DNA from: a virus
Direction: 5' to 3' (one strand)
IMG/VR virus record: IMGVR_UViG_3300012926_000006
Coordinates: 1 to 56,547 of that record
Length of the DNA: 56,547 nucleotides
The first letter of the stretch is position 1. Every line of letters starts with the position of its first letter. Of the stretch, positions 1-8,552 are shown in pieces. The position numbers were made by a program, and so were the translations under genes. The notes beneath the pieces are model-generated. The model was not told the DNA's origin. It ran no database searches and saw only the letters and a program-made list of their open reading frames with translations.

Positions 1-36
1 GACGATGTTGTTTGCGTCTAATTGTGCGGCTCTCAT
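1..36 (-). CDS. 5' fragment of small protein (full copy at 56020-56307)
   Basis: The first 12 codons (MRAAQLDANNIV) of the minus-strand gene lying downstream of the glycine-rich adhesin are visible before the contig ends. The complete gene is in the right-hand copy. It is cut only by the end of the window. Confidence 0.8.
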   Translation of the reverse strand, partial: MRAAQLDANNIV

Positions 37-276
37 ATTTACCACCAATAAATAATAGCTATACCAGCGCCACCAGCGCCGCCAGTTCCACCGGTTGCAG
101 TACCATTTCCACCACCACCACCACCACCGCCACCTAGACCACCAGCACCACCAGCACCACCATTACCGGCAGTACCGTAACCACCACCACCACCGCCAGA
201 AGCGCCAAAAATGGAAGTTGCAGCAGAACCAGCAGTTCCAGCGGTTCCAGTTGCAGCAGTTGTGCCGCCAGCGCCA
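1..276. repeat. Left copy of terminal repeat
   Basis: These 276 bases recur at 56272-56547 with nine mismatches (left positions 104, 123, 126, 132, 150, 195, 221, 224, 228). The overlap joins the glycine-rich gene to the next minus-strand gene, so the map closes into a circle of about 56,271 bp. Six mismatches fall on third codon positions. Two sequence variants of one locus in a population, or a circularly permuted genome assembled with overlap, both fit. Confidence 0.9.
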
Positions 277-1001
277 CCACTACCTAATACTGTTTGCCCT
301 GCAACACCGCCAGTCCCACCGACGATTGCAGATACACCACCAGCACCGCCGCCGCCACTACCATACAAAGAACCAGCGCCATTTTGTTGTAAAGCACCCT
401 GTCCATTAATCGTTGAACCACCACCACCACCACCATATTCAGCAGTACCAGCAAAGTTACTACCGCCAGAACTATTTGAACCACCACCACCACCACCACC
501 GGATACATTATTAGGTGCGGTAAGTCCTGTGACGGCTCCTGTGGCTTGAGCGCTTGGTAGCCCTCCTGTCTGAGTTTGAGATAATCCACCAGAACCGATG
601 CCACCACCCCCACCGCCAATGCTAGTAGCTGCAACACCACTATTCCCGCCAAAAGCTGATAAGAAAGTTCCAAAAGAAGTAGTACCGCCACCAGTTCCGG
701 GGTTAGCGCTTGCAGCACCTACGCCGACACCACCAGTACCACCAGCGCCTATAGTTACGGTTTGAGGGGCAGTAATAAGACCAGCCGGGATGATTTGAAA
801 ATTCCGTGAACCACCACCAGCGCCTGCGCCGCCGCTTGTAGTGCTTTGAACTCCACCAGCACCGCCAGCACCACCGCCCCGCAATAACACCGCATAAAAG
901 TTCGCATTGGCTTGAGGGATGAAAGTCCCGCTTTGGGTAAAGGTTTGAGAACCTAGAACGGGAGCCGGGACAAGAGGAAAACCATATAGACCGAAGTTCA
1001 T
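39..1001 (-). CDS. Glycine-rich tail adhesin-like protein
   Basis: A 320-aa protein. About 40 N-terminal residues (SQTFTQSGTFIPQANANFYA) precede roughly 270 residues of Gly-rich repeats (GGGGGG, GGAGG, GTGGTGG) and a hydrophobic end, IAIIYWW. Long glycine runs broken by aromatic or small residues resemble phage tip adhesins that fold as polyglycine-II bundles (for example gp38 of T-even phages); that is family knowledge, the assignment is inference. The ATGA overlap with the preceding gene sets the start. It sits at the end of the tail-fibre cluster, where receptor-binding parts usually lie. It could also be a structural collar protein. Confidence 0.7.
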   Translation of the reverse strand: MNFGLYGFPLVPAPVLGSQTFTQSGTFIPQANANFYAVLLRGGGAGGAGGVQSTTSGGAGAGGGSRNFQIIPAGLITAPQTVTIGAGGTGGVGVGAASANPGTGGGTTSFGTFLSAFGGNSGVAATSIGGGGGGIGSGGLSQTQTGGLPSAQATGAVTGLTAPNNVSGGGGGGGSNSSGGSNFAGTAEYGGGGGGSTINGQGALQQNGAGSLYGSGGGGAGGVSAIVGGTGGVAGQTVLGSGGAGGTTAATGTAGTAGSAATSIFGASGGGGGGYGTAGNGGAGGAGGLGGGGGGGGGNGTATGGTGGAGGAGIAIIYWW

Positions 1002-1663
1002 ACCAGATCGCCCGATGTACCAGCAATCACATAATAAGTTTCAGCATTATTCGTACTAGCGCGTAAGCTGTAACCCGCCTGAAGTACCAAAGGCATATAG
1101 CCGATATCCGCACCGGAAGCCGTCGATAAGGTCACCGAAAAGGCCGCAACGGTCGTAGATGGAACGACTACAGGCACGATCAATTCACGCCATAGACGTG
1201 TTACTGGGGTTGCTGGCGTAGTTGAATAATTACCGATGGTAGAGGCTGCTAAAACCGTTGGCGTAGTCGCCATCGTGTATTGAAAGGTACTAGCGCCTGT
1301 CACGGTAAGGGATACGCCTGTGACGTTATAGTCATTTGGAAATGCAAATTGCAACGTAAGCAAATTACCGGTAGTCAAACCATGCGGCGCGGCAGTCGTA
1401 ACCGTCGCAGTAGTCGCGGAACCCGTAATACTGCTGATTGTTTGGCCTGGAAGGCCCTGAGTAATAAACAGACGTACAACGTTAGCGGTAGTCGTGCCGC
1501 CTGCTTGAATCTGTAGCCTGTCAATCCTGGTTCCATCGGCAGCAGTAGCAGGAGCCGTAACAACAACGCCTAATGTCCCGGTCCCATCTCGCCCAGTATT
1601 GGCAGCGGAGATAGTGACCATTCCATTACGCGGAATGCTTGCATATTGTGCTGATGTAGACAT
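998..1663 (-). CDS. Tail-associated protein, beta-rich
   Basis: A 221-aa protein rich in Thr, Ala, Val and Gly with no charged clusters, typical of beta-structured fibre or baseplate-like modules. A central segment (ITGSATTATVTTAAPHGLTT) has the 'APHGLTTGN' pattern often seen in phage fibre proteins. A strong AAGGAG ribosome site precedes ATG, and a TAATG overlap with the upstream fibre gene supports coupled translation. I do not recognise a specific family; the role is inferred from position. Confidence 0.6.
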   Translation of the reverse strand: MSTSAQYASIPRNGMVTISAANTGRDGTGTLGVVVTAPATAADGTRIDRLQIQAGGTTTANVVRLFITQGLPGQTISSITGSATTATVTTAAPHGLTTGNLLTLQFAFPNDYNVTGVSLTVTGASTFQYTMATTPTVLAASTIGNYSTTPATPVTRLWRELIVPVVVPSTTVAAFSVTLSTASGADIGYMPLVLQAGYSLRASTNNAETYYVIAGTSGDLV

Positions 1664-2256
1664 TAAAATACTCCTTGCGCGAACAATAGGAAATCAGGGA
1701 TAGGGGTAAGCGTGATGTTCGGAAAACCGAACGGAATGGTTAAAGTCACCGTTGTATTCGTCGGAATTTGTGACGCGTCGAATGCAATTCTTTTGGTCGT
1801 ATCGGTAGAATCAGCAAACCTGATCGTGCCAGTTCGTAATAGATTTGACCAAGACGCAATGACGCCATTATTCGTAATAAAGAAGTTCGCTACCGCTGGT
1901 GATATTGCTGGTAATGCAGCAGAAAAAGCTGTTGCTATGACAAAGGCTGTTGTTGCCAGTGTGGTGTTATTCGTGCCCGGAGGCTGAGTTACGCCGGTAC
2001 TAGTGGCGTCAATCGTGGAACCAATAATACTGCCATTGGTAAATGTGGACCCGCTGATGGTTGCGCCGGTAATAGTCAAACCTGGAGCAATAGAAATTAG
2101 CGCGGTCAGTGACGTAATATCGCTATTAACGCCGTTTTTCGCCGCATTGGCGTCTACTTGACTTGCGATGTAGTTCAGGTCTGTCATGACCTGACCACCA
2201 TCGGCTACATTGCCATTAATAAGCTGAATCGGAAGCGGAAGCGCAACGATTGCCAT
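1663..2256 (-). CDS. Tail fibre protein
   Basis: A 197-aa protein. Its N-terminus (INGNVADGGQVMTDLNYIAS) matches the helical attachment segment common at the start of podoviral fibre proteins, followed by ITGATISGSTFTNGSIIGST, a beta-helical style repeat. It is the first gene after a terminator that closes the ATP-grasp gene, so it is either reached by antitermination or has its own promoter. Translation is coupled to the next gene by TAATG. Confidence 0.65.
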   Translation of the reverse strand: MAIVALPLPIQLINGNVADGGQVMTDLNYIASQVDANAAKNGVNSDITSLTALISIAPGLTITGATISGSTFTNGSIIGSTIDATSTGVTQPPGTNNTTLATTAFVIATAFSAALPAISPAVANFFITNNGVIASWSNLLRTGTIRFADSTDTTKRIAFDASQIPTNTTVTLTIPFGFPNITLTPIPDFLLFAQGVF

Positions 2257-2267
2257 ATTGTTTACCC

Positions 2268-2292
2268 ATAAAAAAACCCGCCGAAGCGGGTT
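2268..2292 (-). terminator. Rho-independent terminator after ATP-grasp gene
   Basis: On the minus strand AACCCGC-TTCG-GCGGGTT is followed by seven T. Stem arms are 2275-2281 and 2286-2292. The tetraloop is TTCG, which makes a stable hairpin. Confidence 0.85.
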
Positions 2293-2298
2293 AGTTGT

Positions 2299-3606
2299 TT
2301 AGTAGGTTATCGTCTTGCAGTAACCCATTTTTTGAAGTTCCGGCAATTCCTTTTTCAGCCGATGACCGATATCGGTTCGATAGCCTGGGCTATTCGGTAT
2401 CTCTACAGATTTTATGACTTCATAGGCTTTTTTAGACGATGCTGATACCGTATTGGCGACACCGGTAGCAACATAAAGATATGTCCCAGCACTAACCCAT
2501 GTCGGCAAATCGATTACTTTGTTTCCGACTACGTTAGGTGCAATGCCGCCTTTGATTTGATACGGATGAATATTAGCGTTTTGATCGCAGTAGATCGGCA
2601 CACCAACGACTTTAGAAGCATCGAATTTATCGTAAGGAAAATCTGGAATCGTTACCGATACACCAGTACAAACACCTTTCTTAACCGTTAGTGTGTCAGC
2701 CCCATTCAATAAATCAGCCATCCATTCGGCGGGGTCGCCTTCATGCAGTGCACTGATAATTTGGAAGTGCGGCCATCCTGGACGGGCAGTGAATTCCAAA
2801 GGTAGCGGATTGCCTTCTGCATCGATGATGACAGACACATCGATATAGCCGGTATAACCGATACTCATTAAGTAATCTGTGACGGGATACAGAACCTTTT
2901 TTGCCAACTTATCATTGTGCGGAACATAGGCAATTACGGTTCCCATTTCGCCAGTGTTGACGCCCAAATCATCATTCATCAATTTCTTATGTTCAAAATT
3001 AATATTGATGCATTCACTAAAACCGAATTTACCAAACCACCCGCCTACGGCAACCTCTATTCCAGGCGTAAATTCCTGGAGAATAAATTCTTTCTTGATG
3101 CTCCCGTTTTTCTTCCATCGTTGCAGCATGTAAATCATGTCGGCAGGCGACTTAGAAACGTAACTCATGGCCTTATCCGCATCGTCATTAGGCTTGCTGA
3201 CATAACGTTTCATGGTCTTGCGTACATATGTCTCTGCGTCAGTCGGTGACCTGAAAGTTTTGTACTCCATGATTTTTACCCCGGCATCCTTAAGGATTTT
3301 CTGGCCTACCGGGCGGTTTAATTCCAATTCTGCACCGGCTGAATTACAGCCAAATATCGGATAACCAAGCTTTCGAAAAGGCTCCATCGGAACCATGAAT
3401 TTATCATTGTCGCTTAAACAGATAAGATCGCCCCATCCCATCCATTGACGCCAATCCTTAATCCGTTCAACTAGTCCATCACCGATAGGGATACGGTCCC
3501 CTTTTTTATCTGGAGTGATATACCATTTCACTTGATGTCCGGCATGCAGACATTGCAGCGCAAAATCTAAGAAATGTCCGCCACTGTCGATTAATAAAAT
3601 TCTCAT
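2299..3606 (-). CDS. ATP-grasp ligase, PurD-like
   Basis: A 435-aa enzyme with a Rossmann-type N-terminus (MRILLIDSGGHFLDFAL) and a complete ATP-grasp core. Visible landmarks are EFILQEFTPGIEVAVGGWFG, NTGEMGT (compare TGGMGA of PurD), GYTGYIDVSVIIDAEGNPLP and LEFTARPGWP. The family ligates an acyl-phosphate intermediate to an amine (for PurD, glycine to phosphoribosylamine). The substrate here is unknown. It lies between an ejection-type protein (ATGA overlap) and a fibre gene rather than among nucleotide genes, so a role in modifying a virion or cell-surface component is more plausible than purine synthesis; that is inference. Confidence 0.8.
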   Translation of the reverse strand: MRILLIDSGGHFLDFALQCLHAGHQVKWYITPDKKGDRIPIGDGLVERIKDWRQWMGWGDLICLSDNDKFMVPMEPFRKLGYPIFGCNSAGAELELNRPVGQKILKDAGVKIMEYKTFRSPTDAETYVRKTMKRYVSKPNDDADKAMSYVSKSPADMIYMLQRWKKNGSIKKEFILQEFTPGIEVAVGGWFGKFGFSECININFEHKKLMNDDLGVNTGEMGTVIAYVPHNDKLAKKVLYPVTDYLMSIGYTGYIDVSVIIDAEGNPLPLEFTARPGWPHFQIISALHEGDPAEWMADLLNGADTLTVKKGVCTGVSVTIPDFPYDKFDASKVVGVPIYCDQNANIHPYQIKGGIAPNVVGNKVIDLPTWVSAGTYLYVATGVANTVSASSKKAYEVIKSVEIPNSPGYRTDIGHRLKKELPELQKMGYCKTITY

Positions 3607-5216
3607 GGTGTCTTAGGAGGTTTCGGAATCAACATCTGACCGAATCTGTTATATAGATTTGCTGCGCCATAAACACCAGCCGTTGCCAATGGGTTTGCAT
3701 AGCCTGCACCACCCAAAAGACCATAAGCAAGATTTCTTTCGGCAGTTCCTGACGACGCAGGTTCTTTAATCAACTGACCGATACGCGCCAAATCACCCAT
3801 TTCACCGGCTGCACCTTGCGCCATTCTGGATTTACCAGCTTTGTCCGCAGTCACACGCGCCATTAATGAGGGTCCGCTTATATCGCCGGTCGTGGTTTTG
3901 GCAACTAAAGGTTCTATCGTCTTGGCTTTAGCGTATTGAGTCCTAGCGGTATTCCATGCGGCTAAGTCTTCTTTAGGAATGCTTTTACCCAACGCGTCAT
4001 GCATGATTTCCTGAAGATCGCCCAAAGCATTTTTTAGATCGCCGTTGCTGGTCGCACGCATTTGACGTCCTAGTTTGCTGTTGATCTTTTTAAAGGCTGT
4101 GCCGTCAATGGTGCCGTTTTCTGTCTTGTCTTTGATTTCCTTGACGTAGCTATTCACAATATTTCTAACGTCCTTGGTTTCAAAGCTTTTCGCTTGTTTG
4201 GCGAAATCTTTAAGCTGTGTTTCGACGGCAGCATCTACGTTCACTCCGTACTGTTCGCCAATCCGGCCAATTTCCTTACCTGATTTTTGAATCGCATTGC
4301 CAAAGACATCGGAGGTTAATTTCTTGGCGTTAGGGTCGCCACCGATTTGTTTAATCAGAGCTTTATTAAAGGCTTCTTGACGTGCTTCTGTCTTCGCACC
4401 AGACAAAGGGACTTTTTCCAAAGCCTCGCCCATCATTTTTACGATTTTGTTATTGCTCAGCATGTCGGGACGTACTTCAATGCCGTAATCCTGTGCCTTT
4501 TGTGCCAGTTGCAAAGCCTCTTTGCTATACGCGCTAGAGGCAAGTTTATTCACACCACGGCCAATTAATCCGGCTTCGGGGCTTTCCGCAATCGCCGTCT
4601 TTGCCTTGCTTGCCAGTTCACCGGTTTTTTCCAAAGCACTACCGGCCTTTGCCGCCAAAATAGGCTTTGCGGCTTTAGTTGCCTGACCCAAAGCGCCTAA
4701 CTCTCCACCCAAACCGCCTAGTCCTTCCAAGCCAGCGGCCTTAAAGAAATCCCCTAAAGCACCGGTCATCGCTTTCCCTGATTCAGTCTTAGGGGTATAG
4801 GTCATACTTTGGGCAAGTTCAGAACCTTTTTTCTCAGCTTCTTTCGTTCCTGCCTGGGTTCCGTATTTACCACCTGTCAGACCTTCATACACGCCCCTAG
4901 CGGCTCCGACTGGACCGGCTACAGCACTACTACCCAAACTAAGCGCGGTCTCACCAGCGCCTTTTAAAACGTCCGTGACGCCGCCTAACTTAGGTGCTGG
5001 GGCTTGCGGTTGCGGAGTAGATGCAAGTCCTGGACGGTTATCCTTTGGAATTTGTCCAGCCAAAGACTGATAACTCGGGTCCATTGGATTGGTAGACGGC
5101 TTGGCATTGCCTAATTGCTGTTGGAGAATACCAAAGGCTTGCTCCTGGGTCGCTCCGTCTGGTCCCTGAATTTCGTAGTTCTTTCCGTCAGGAGAAGTAA
5201 AAGTAAATTTAGGCAT
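3603..5216 (-). CDS. Internal virion / ejection protein
   Basis: A 537-aa protein. The N-terminus FTFTSPDGKNYEIQGPDGAT is a short beta module found on phage ejection and transglycosylase-like proteins. Residues about 60-190 are Ala/Gly-rich (phage internal-protein style), 190-470 are long helices rich in Lys and Glu, and the C-terminus is hydrophobic (GLLGGAGYANPLATAGVYGA), suited to membrane contact. No lytic glutamate motif is obvious. Its place between the nozzle gene and the fibre genes and two helical neighbours fits P22-type ejection proteins. TAATG and ATGA overlaps couple it to both neighbours. Confidence 0.6.
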   Translation of the reverse strand: MPKFTFTSPDGKNYEIQGPDGATQEQAFGILQQQLGNAKPSTNPMDPSYQSLAGQIPKDNRPGLASTPQPQAPAPKLGGVTDVLKGAGETALSLGSSAVAGPVGAARGVYEGLTGGKYGTQAGTKEAEKKGSELAQSMTYTPKTESGKAMTGALGDFFKAAGLEGLGGLGGELGALGQATKAAKPILAAKAGSALEKTGELASKAKTAIAESPEAGLIGRGVNKLASSAYSKEALQLAQKAQDYGIEVRPDMLSNNKIVKMMGEALEKVPLSGAKTEARQEAFNKALIKQIGGDPNAKKLTSDVFGNAIQKSGKEIGRIGEQYGVNVDAAVETQLKDFAKQAKSFETKDVRNIVNSYVKEIKDKTENGTIDGTAFKKINSKLGRQMRATSNGDLKNALGDLQEIMHDALGKSIPKEDLAAWNTARTQYAKAKTIEPLVAKTTTGDISGPSLMARVTADKAGKSRMAQGAAGEMGDLARIGQLIKEPASSGTAERNLAYGLLGGAGYANPLATAGVYGAANLYNRFGQMLIPKPPKTP

Positions 5217-6793
5217 TAGTTGACCTTAACAGTCCATCCAGTAGGCAACGCTGGTGCGTTTGCTGGTACACCTGATTTTTCTTTTTTGAAAGAATCATTA
5301 ATGTCGGTAAGGATGTCCTTACGGGTTGTCGCCAAAGCTTTCTTGGCATTGCCCATAATCCTTTGCATACCGGCTAATGCGGCTTCCATCTGCTGCGCGG
5401 TTCTGGCATTTTCATAGTTATGTTTGGCCTGTGCCACGTCAGAAACGTTCAGTGTTCCAGGATTGCCAGTAATGATGCCTTGGAACTCGTTAAATACTGT
5501 TTCCGCTGCTTGGTCCAAAGTAGTAACCCGTGGGTCGCCCAAGCGCCTTAACCCGGCAATACCAGCTTTCTGGAAATCTGGCAGACTAGAAAGGTCTAGC
5601 GCCTTCATCGCATCTTTCATCACTGGAATTTCTGAAAGAATCTGATTTTCAGCGCGTTCCATATTTTGAGCGCGCACCTCAAACTTACTTTTTGCTGCAA
5701 GTTTGGTTTTAACATCCGCAGAGGCAGAAGTTAATTCCTGTACGCTCATGTTGTTTTCTTTGGCGATTTCAGAGACTTTTTTCATTGTTGCTGCATACAT
5801 GCCTCCCCTGGCCGGTGGATTTTGTCCCTTCAGGAGATAATTCCATGCCGCTGCTTCGGTAGCTCCTTCGTCCGCATTTTTCCCGCTGCTAGTTCCTGCA
5901 TCCGCCGCCCTTGTATTGGCATTCTGTTGAGCAATCCCAGCCATAACAGTACCGATTAAACGCCGTGTATCATTTGCCGCTGCTTGTGCTTCCCGACGTT
6001 CATCTACCGAATAGCGACGGTCTTCAGAAGCGACTTTCAACGCATCGTATTTTTCCTGCAAAGTAGATACTTTATTTTGTTGGTCCAATTGTTGTTTCAA
6101 TTGTGCCGCTTCCATCCTGGCTTGATTATTCAAGTAAGGGCTAAGCTTTTCCAGAATCTGCAAACCCGCCGCAGGGTCAGTAATACCTCTCGCTTTAATA
6201 AACTGGGCAGCATCTTGCAAACTCATTGAATTAGGCGGAGGTGCAGCCGGTTGCGGAGGCGGCGGAATGCCTTGTGGTCCTTGTTGTGGACGTGGAGCAC
6301 CGCCAACAGTTTGATAAGGCGGAATAGGAGGTTGCCCCTGTGGTTGTCCTGGAGGCGGCATTCTTTGCGGTGGAGGTCCAGGCTGACCTGTTGGAGGTCC
6401 ACCCGCGCCCTGTGGCGGTCCTGGAGGCGGAGGCATACCACCACCCGGAGGAACGCCCGGCCCCATTTGCCTTTGCTGTGGATAGGGCATAGTAGGCTGT
6501 TGCATAGGAACCGATTGCTGACCCGGTGCCGGTGCCTGCGCGCCGTTCGGCATTCCTGTTTGCGGAGGCGGCGCAATGGCTTGAGCACCGGCCAAATAAT
6601 CCAACGTGGTTTGATCTATGGTCGGTTGCTGTTCGCGCTGCTTTTTGGCTTGGGCGGTCAAGTCCTTTAATTCTGACAATCGCTGTCTGTCCGCTTCAAG
6701 CCGCACTTTGGCCGCGTCAGTCTGGTCCTGCCATGTTTGATACTCCTGTTGCCCACGAAACGCCGCGCCTAGATTACCTAGAAAGTTTGCCAT
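5216..6793 (-). CDS. Internal virion protein with proline/glutamine-rich linker
   Basis: A 525-aa protein. Residues 1-60 are predicted coiled coil (QQEYQTWQDQTDAAKVRLEA), about 70-190 are an unusually long Pro/Gln/Gly-rich stretch, and 190-510 are helical and charged. The low-complexity linker is likely flexible. It is second of three ejection-type genes in a row and probably travels inside the capsid; this is inferred from order and composition. No enzymatic motif is seen. Confidence 0.55.
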   Translation of the reverse strand: MANFLGNLGAAFRGQQEYQTWQDQTDAAKVRLEADRQRLSELKDLTAQAKKQREQQPTIDQTTLDYLAGAQAIAPPPQTGMPNGAQAPAPGQQSVPMQQPTMPYPQQRQMGPGVPPGGGMPPPPGPPQGAGGPPTGQPGPPPQRMPPPGQPQGQPPIPPYQTVGGAPRPQQGPQGIPPPPQPAAPPPNSMSLQDAAQFIKARGITDPAAGLQILEKLSPYLNNQARMEAAQLKQQLDQQNKVSTLQEKYDALKVASEDRRYSVDERREAQAAANDTRRLIGTVMAGIAQQNANTRAADAGTSSGKNADEGATEAAAWNYLLKGQNPPARGGMYAATMKKVSEIAKENNMSVQELTSASADVKTKLAAKSKFEVRAQNMERAENQILSEIPVMKDAMKALDLSSLPDFQKAGIAGLRRLGDPRVTTLDQAAETVFNEFQGIITGNPGTLNVSDVAQAKHNYENARTAQQMEAALAGMQRIMGNAKKALATTRKDILTDINDSFKKEKSGVPANAPALPTGWTVKVN

Positions 6794-6796
6794 GTC

Positions 6797-8143
6797 TTAC
6801 CCTGTATAGCCGAAGTCAGACCAATCATTACCGGAACTGCCAGCACCGTAACCAGAAGAATAACCGGTGGACCCACCGCCACCGCTAAATACGTTGCCCC
6901 AGTTTGTATTGCCAATAGCTTTGCCTACAGGTCCAGCAATGGAACCAATGGCGTTTTGGGTCTGCTGATTGTTATAGGCATTTTGATTGAAGCCTAGATT
7001 CTGTGCACCCTGACCAAAATTCATGTATCCCAAGTCATTGGACTGCAATTGATTCAAGCCGGTCAGATATTGGTTCTGCGAATTTTGATAGTTATTGAGC
7101 GCATTTTGCTGATTCTGGTATATCTGTTGTTGTGGTTGATATTGCGCTTGGCCTGCTTGGGAAATTTGCTGACCAGCGGCGGAACCTAATTGACTTGCGC
7201 CTGCATATTGTTGACCTATCGCATTTGCGTAACCCATTTGGCTTTGCTGTTGTGCTTCTAACGCGCTGTTATATTGATTTGTCGCAGCACCTGTAGCGCC
7301 TGCATATGTTCCAACTTGACCGGCCTGTAAGCCTGCCTGATTTTGCGTGTAAGAATTCCCCAAGCCCTGAGCCGAACCATAAGCGCCTTGCGCAGCCTGT
7401 AGTCCCTGAGTCTGACGGGCTAACTGTTGATTTTGCCAGTCGATATTGAAATTACTATTCGCGTTCGATTCAATCGCCGCGCCATAAGGACTTGATTGAA
7501 TCCCCCTTGCGTATTCGCCTGCCCTGGTCTGGTCGGTTAATTGCTGCTGAGTCCGGTTATATAAGGCATTCTGTGGGTCTTGGGAAGTCTGCAATACCTG
7601 ATTGCCAGCGCCATATAGATTACCTTGTGACTGTTGGATATTGCCTAATTGCCCCTTTTGGTAATCCATCAAACCCTGATAATTCTGATTCGACTGCCCG
7701 CCTAGACCATACAAAGTATTTGCGGAATTCTGTACATTTCCGAAATTCGCGTTATAGGCTGCGTTAGTCTGTCCGGCCTGTCCCTGTAATTGTTGCGCCT
7801 GACCCAGTAGCGCCTCTTGGCCGGCCAAGGAGCCTTTTCCGGCTTGGTCATATGCCTGACTGGACCATACGCCGTTATTCACTAAATTCTGGTTATAGGT
7901 GCTGTTACCCATTTGCCCTTGCAATAGCTGCTGAGCATATGGATTAGTTTGGTTATAGATGCCCTGATTAGTGCCCTCATATTGACCTTTGTTGTAGTTA
8001 AAGTTTTGGTCAACAGCGCCCAGATTTGTCGGCACATAAACAGGCGTTGAACTACCGCCAGACGTACCACCGCCACTAGAAGGCGCTAACGCGCTACCTA
8101 CCACAGAACTTGCTACGGCTCCCGCCACTGCGCCCCAAGGCAT
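6797..8143 (-). CDS. Asn/Gln-rich internal virion protein
   Basis: A 448-aa protein. It starts MPWGAVAGAVASSVVGSALA, a small hydrophobic segment, then carries about 350 residues dominated by Gln, Asn, Ala, Gly and Tyr with almost no acidic or basic residues. This composition is seen in podoviral internal proteins that sit nearest the portal. A GGAGAA ribosome site precedes ATG. Upstream there is a strong terminator, so it begins a separately controlled segment. Confidence 0.6.
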   Translation of the reverse strand: MPWGAVAGAVASSVVGSALAPSSGGGTSGGSSTPVYVPTNLGAVDQNFNYNKGQYEGTNQGIYNQTNPYAQQLLQGQMGNSTYNQNLVNNGVWSSQAYDQAGKGSLAGQEALLGQAQQLQGQAGQTNAAYNANFGNVQNSANTLYGLGGQSNQNYQGLMDYQKGQLGNIQQSQGNLYGAGNQVLQTSQDPQNALYNRTQQQLTDQTRAGEYARGIQSSPYGAAIESNANSNFNIDWQNQQLARQTQGLQAAQGAYGSAQGLGNSYTQNQAGLQAGQVGTYAGATGAATNQYNSALEAQQQSQMGYANAIGQQYAGASQLGSAAGQQISQAGQAQYQPQQQIYQNQQNALNNYQNSQNQYLTGLNQLQSNDLGYMNFGQGAQNLGFNQNAYNNQQTQNAIGSIAGPVGKAIGNTNWGNVFSGGGGSTGYSSGYGAGSSGNDWSDFGYTG

Positions 8144-8157
8144 AATGATTTCTCCAA

Positions 8158-8184
8158 TAAAAAAAGCCGCTCGAAAGCGGCTTT
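8158..8184 (-). terminator. Terminator after cupin gene
   Basis: The minus strand reads AAAGCCGC-TTTCGA-GCGGCTTTTTTT, a perfect stem (8163-8170 with 8177-8184) with a T run, 18 bases after the cupin stop codon. Confidence 0.85.
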
Positions 8185-8201
8185 AGTAAGCTTTAAAACT
8201 A

Positions 8202-8552
8202 TTAAGGAAAGGTTAGGTCATGTAAGTCATGCAGTTCAACCACTCCTGTTTCGCCTATATTGTGAATACACAAAACTAGCGTGTTATCTTCTGTCGTCTT
8301 GAACGTGTGTTTCCGATGTTTCTCAATAAATATCCCGCATGGTCCCTGAAACCAGCCTAGATATTCATCGTCTTTCCATGCGTGAACTGCACCGGTCGCA
8401 ATAAAACTTGTATGGTCGTCTTCGTGGGAATGCTGAGGAATGATGCAGCCAGCCTTTTTAAATAGACCTGACTTCAAAAAAACTTTATTTGCCAAATAGA
8501 ATTCCGTCGAATCCGGCTGTTCGCATTCCTGAAATACAGTGTCAAGTTTCAT
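8202..8552 (-). CDS. Small cupin-domain protein
   Basis: A 116-aa single cupin fold: IIPQHSHEDDHTSFIATGAV gives the first cupin motif (HxH...E-like histidines), and GPCGIFIEKHRKHTFKTTED the second, with a metal-ligand histidine. Small cupins bind a metal and may act as dioxygenases, isomerases or chaperones of a modification. The ATGA overlap with the 2OG-oxygenase gene shows the two are translationally coupled and probably work together. Confidence 0.7.
   Translation of the reverse strand: MKLDTVFQECEQPDSTEFYLANKVFLKSGLFKKAGCIIPQHSHEDDHTSFIATGAVHAWKDDEYLGWFQGPCGIFIEKHRKHTFKTTEDNTLVLCIHNIGETGVVELHDLHDLTFP

Noticed and set aside
95-409. His-rich plus-strand frame opposite the glycine-rich gene
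   Set aside because: It is only the complement of GGN codon runs (CCACCA repeats read as His/Pro); no ribosome site and wrong strand for the cluster.
39-1001. Diversity-generating retroelement acting on the adhesin
   Set aside because: No reverse transcriptase or template repeat is seen, and differences between the two terminal copies are not restricted to adenine positions.
2299-3606. Purine-synthesis PurD as an auxiliary metabolic gene
   Set aside because: The ATP-grasp motifs are PurD-like, but no other purine gene is present and the position is within virion genes, so I call only the fold.
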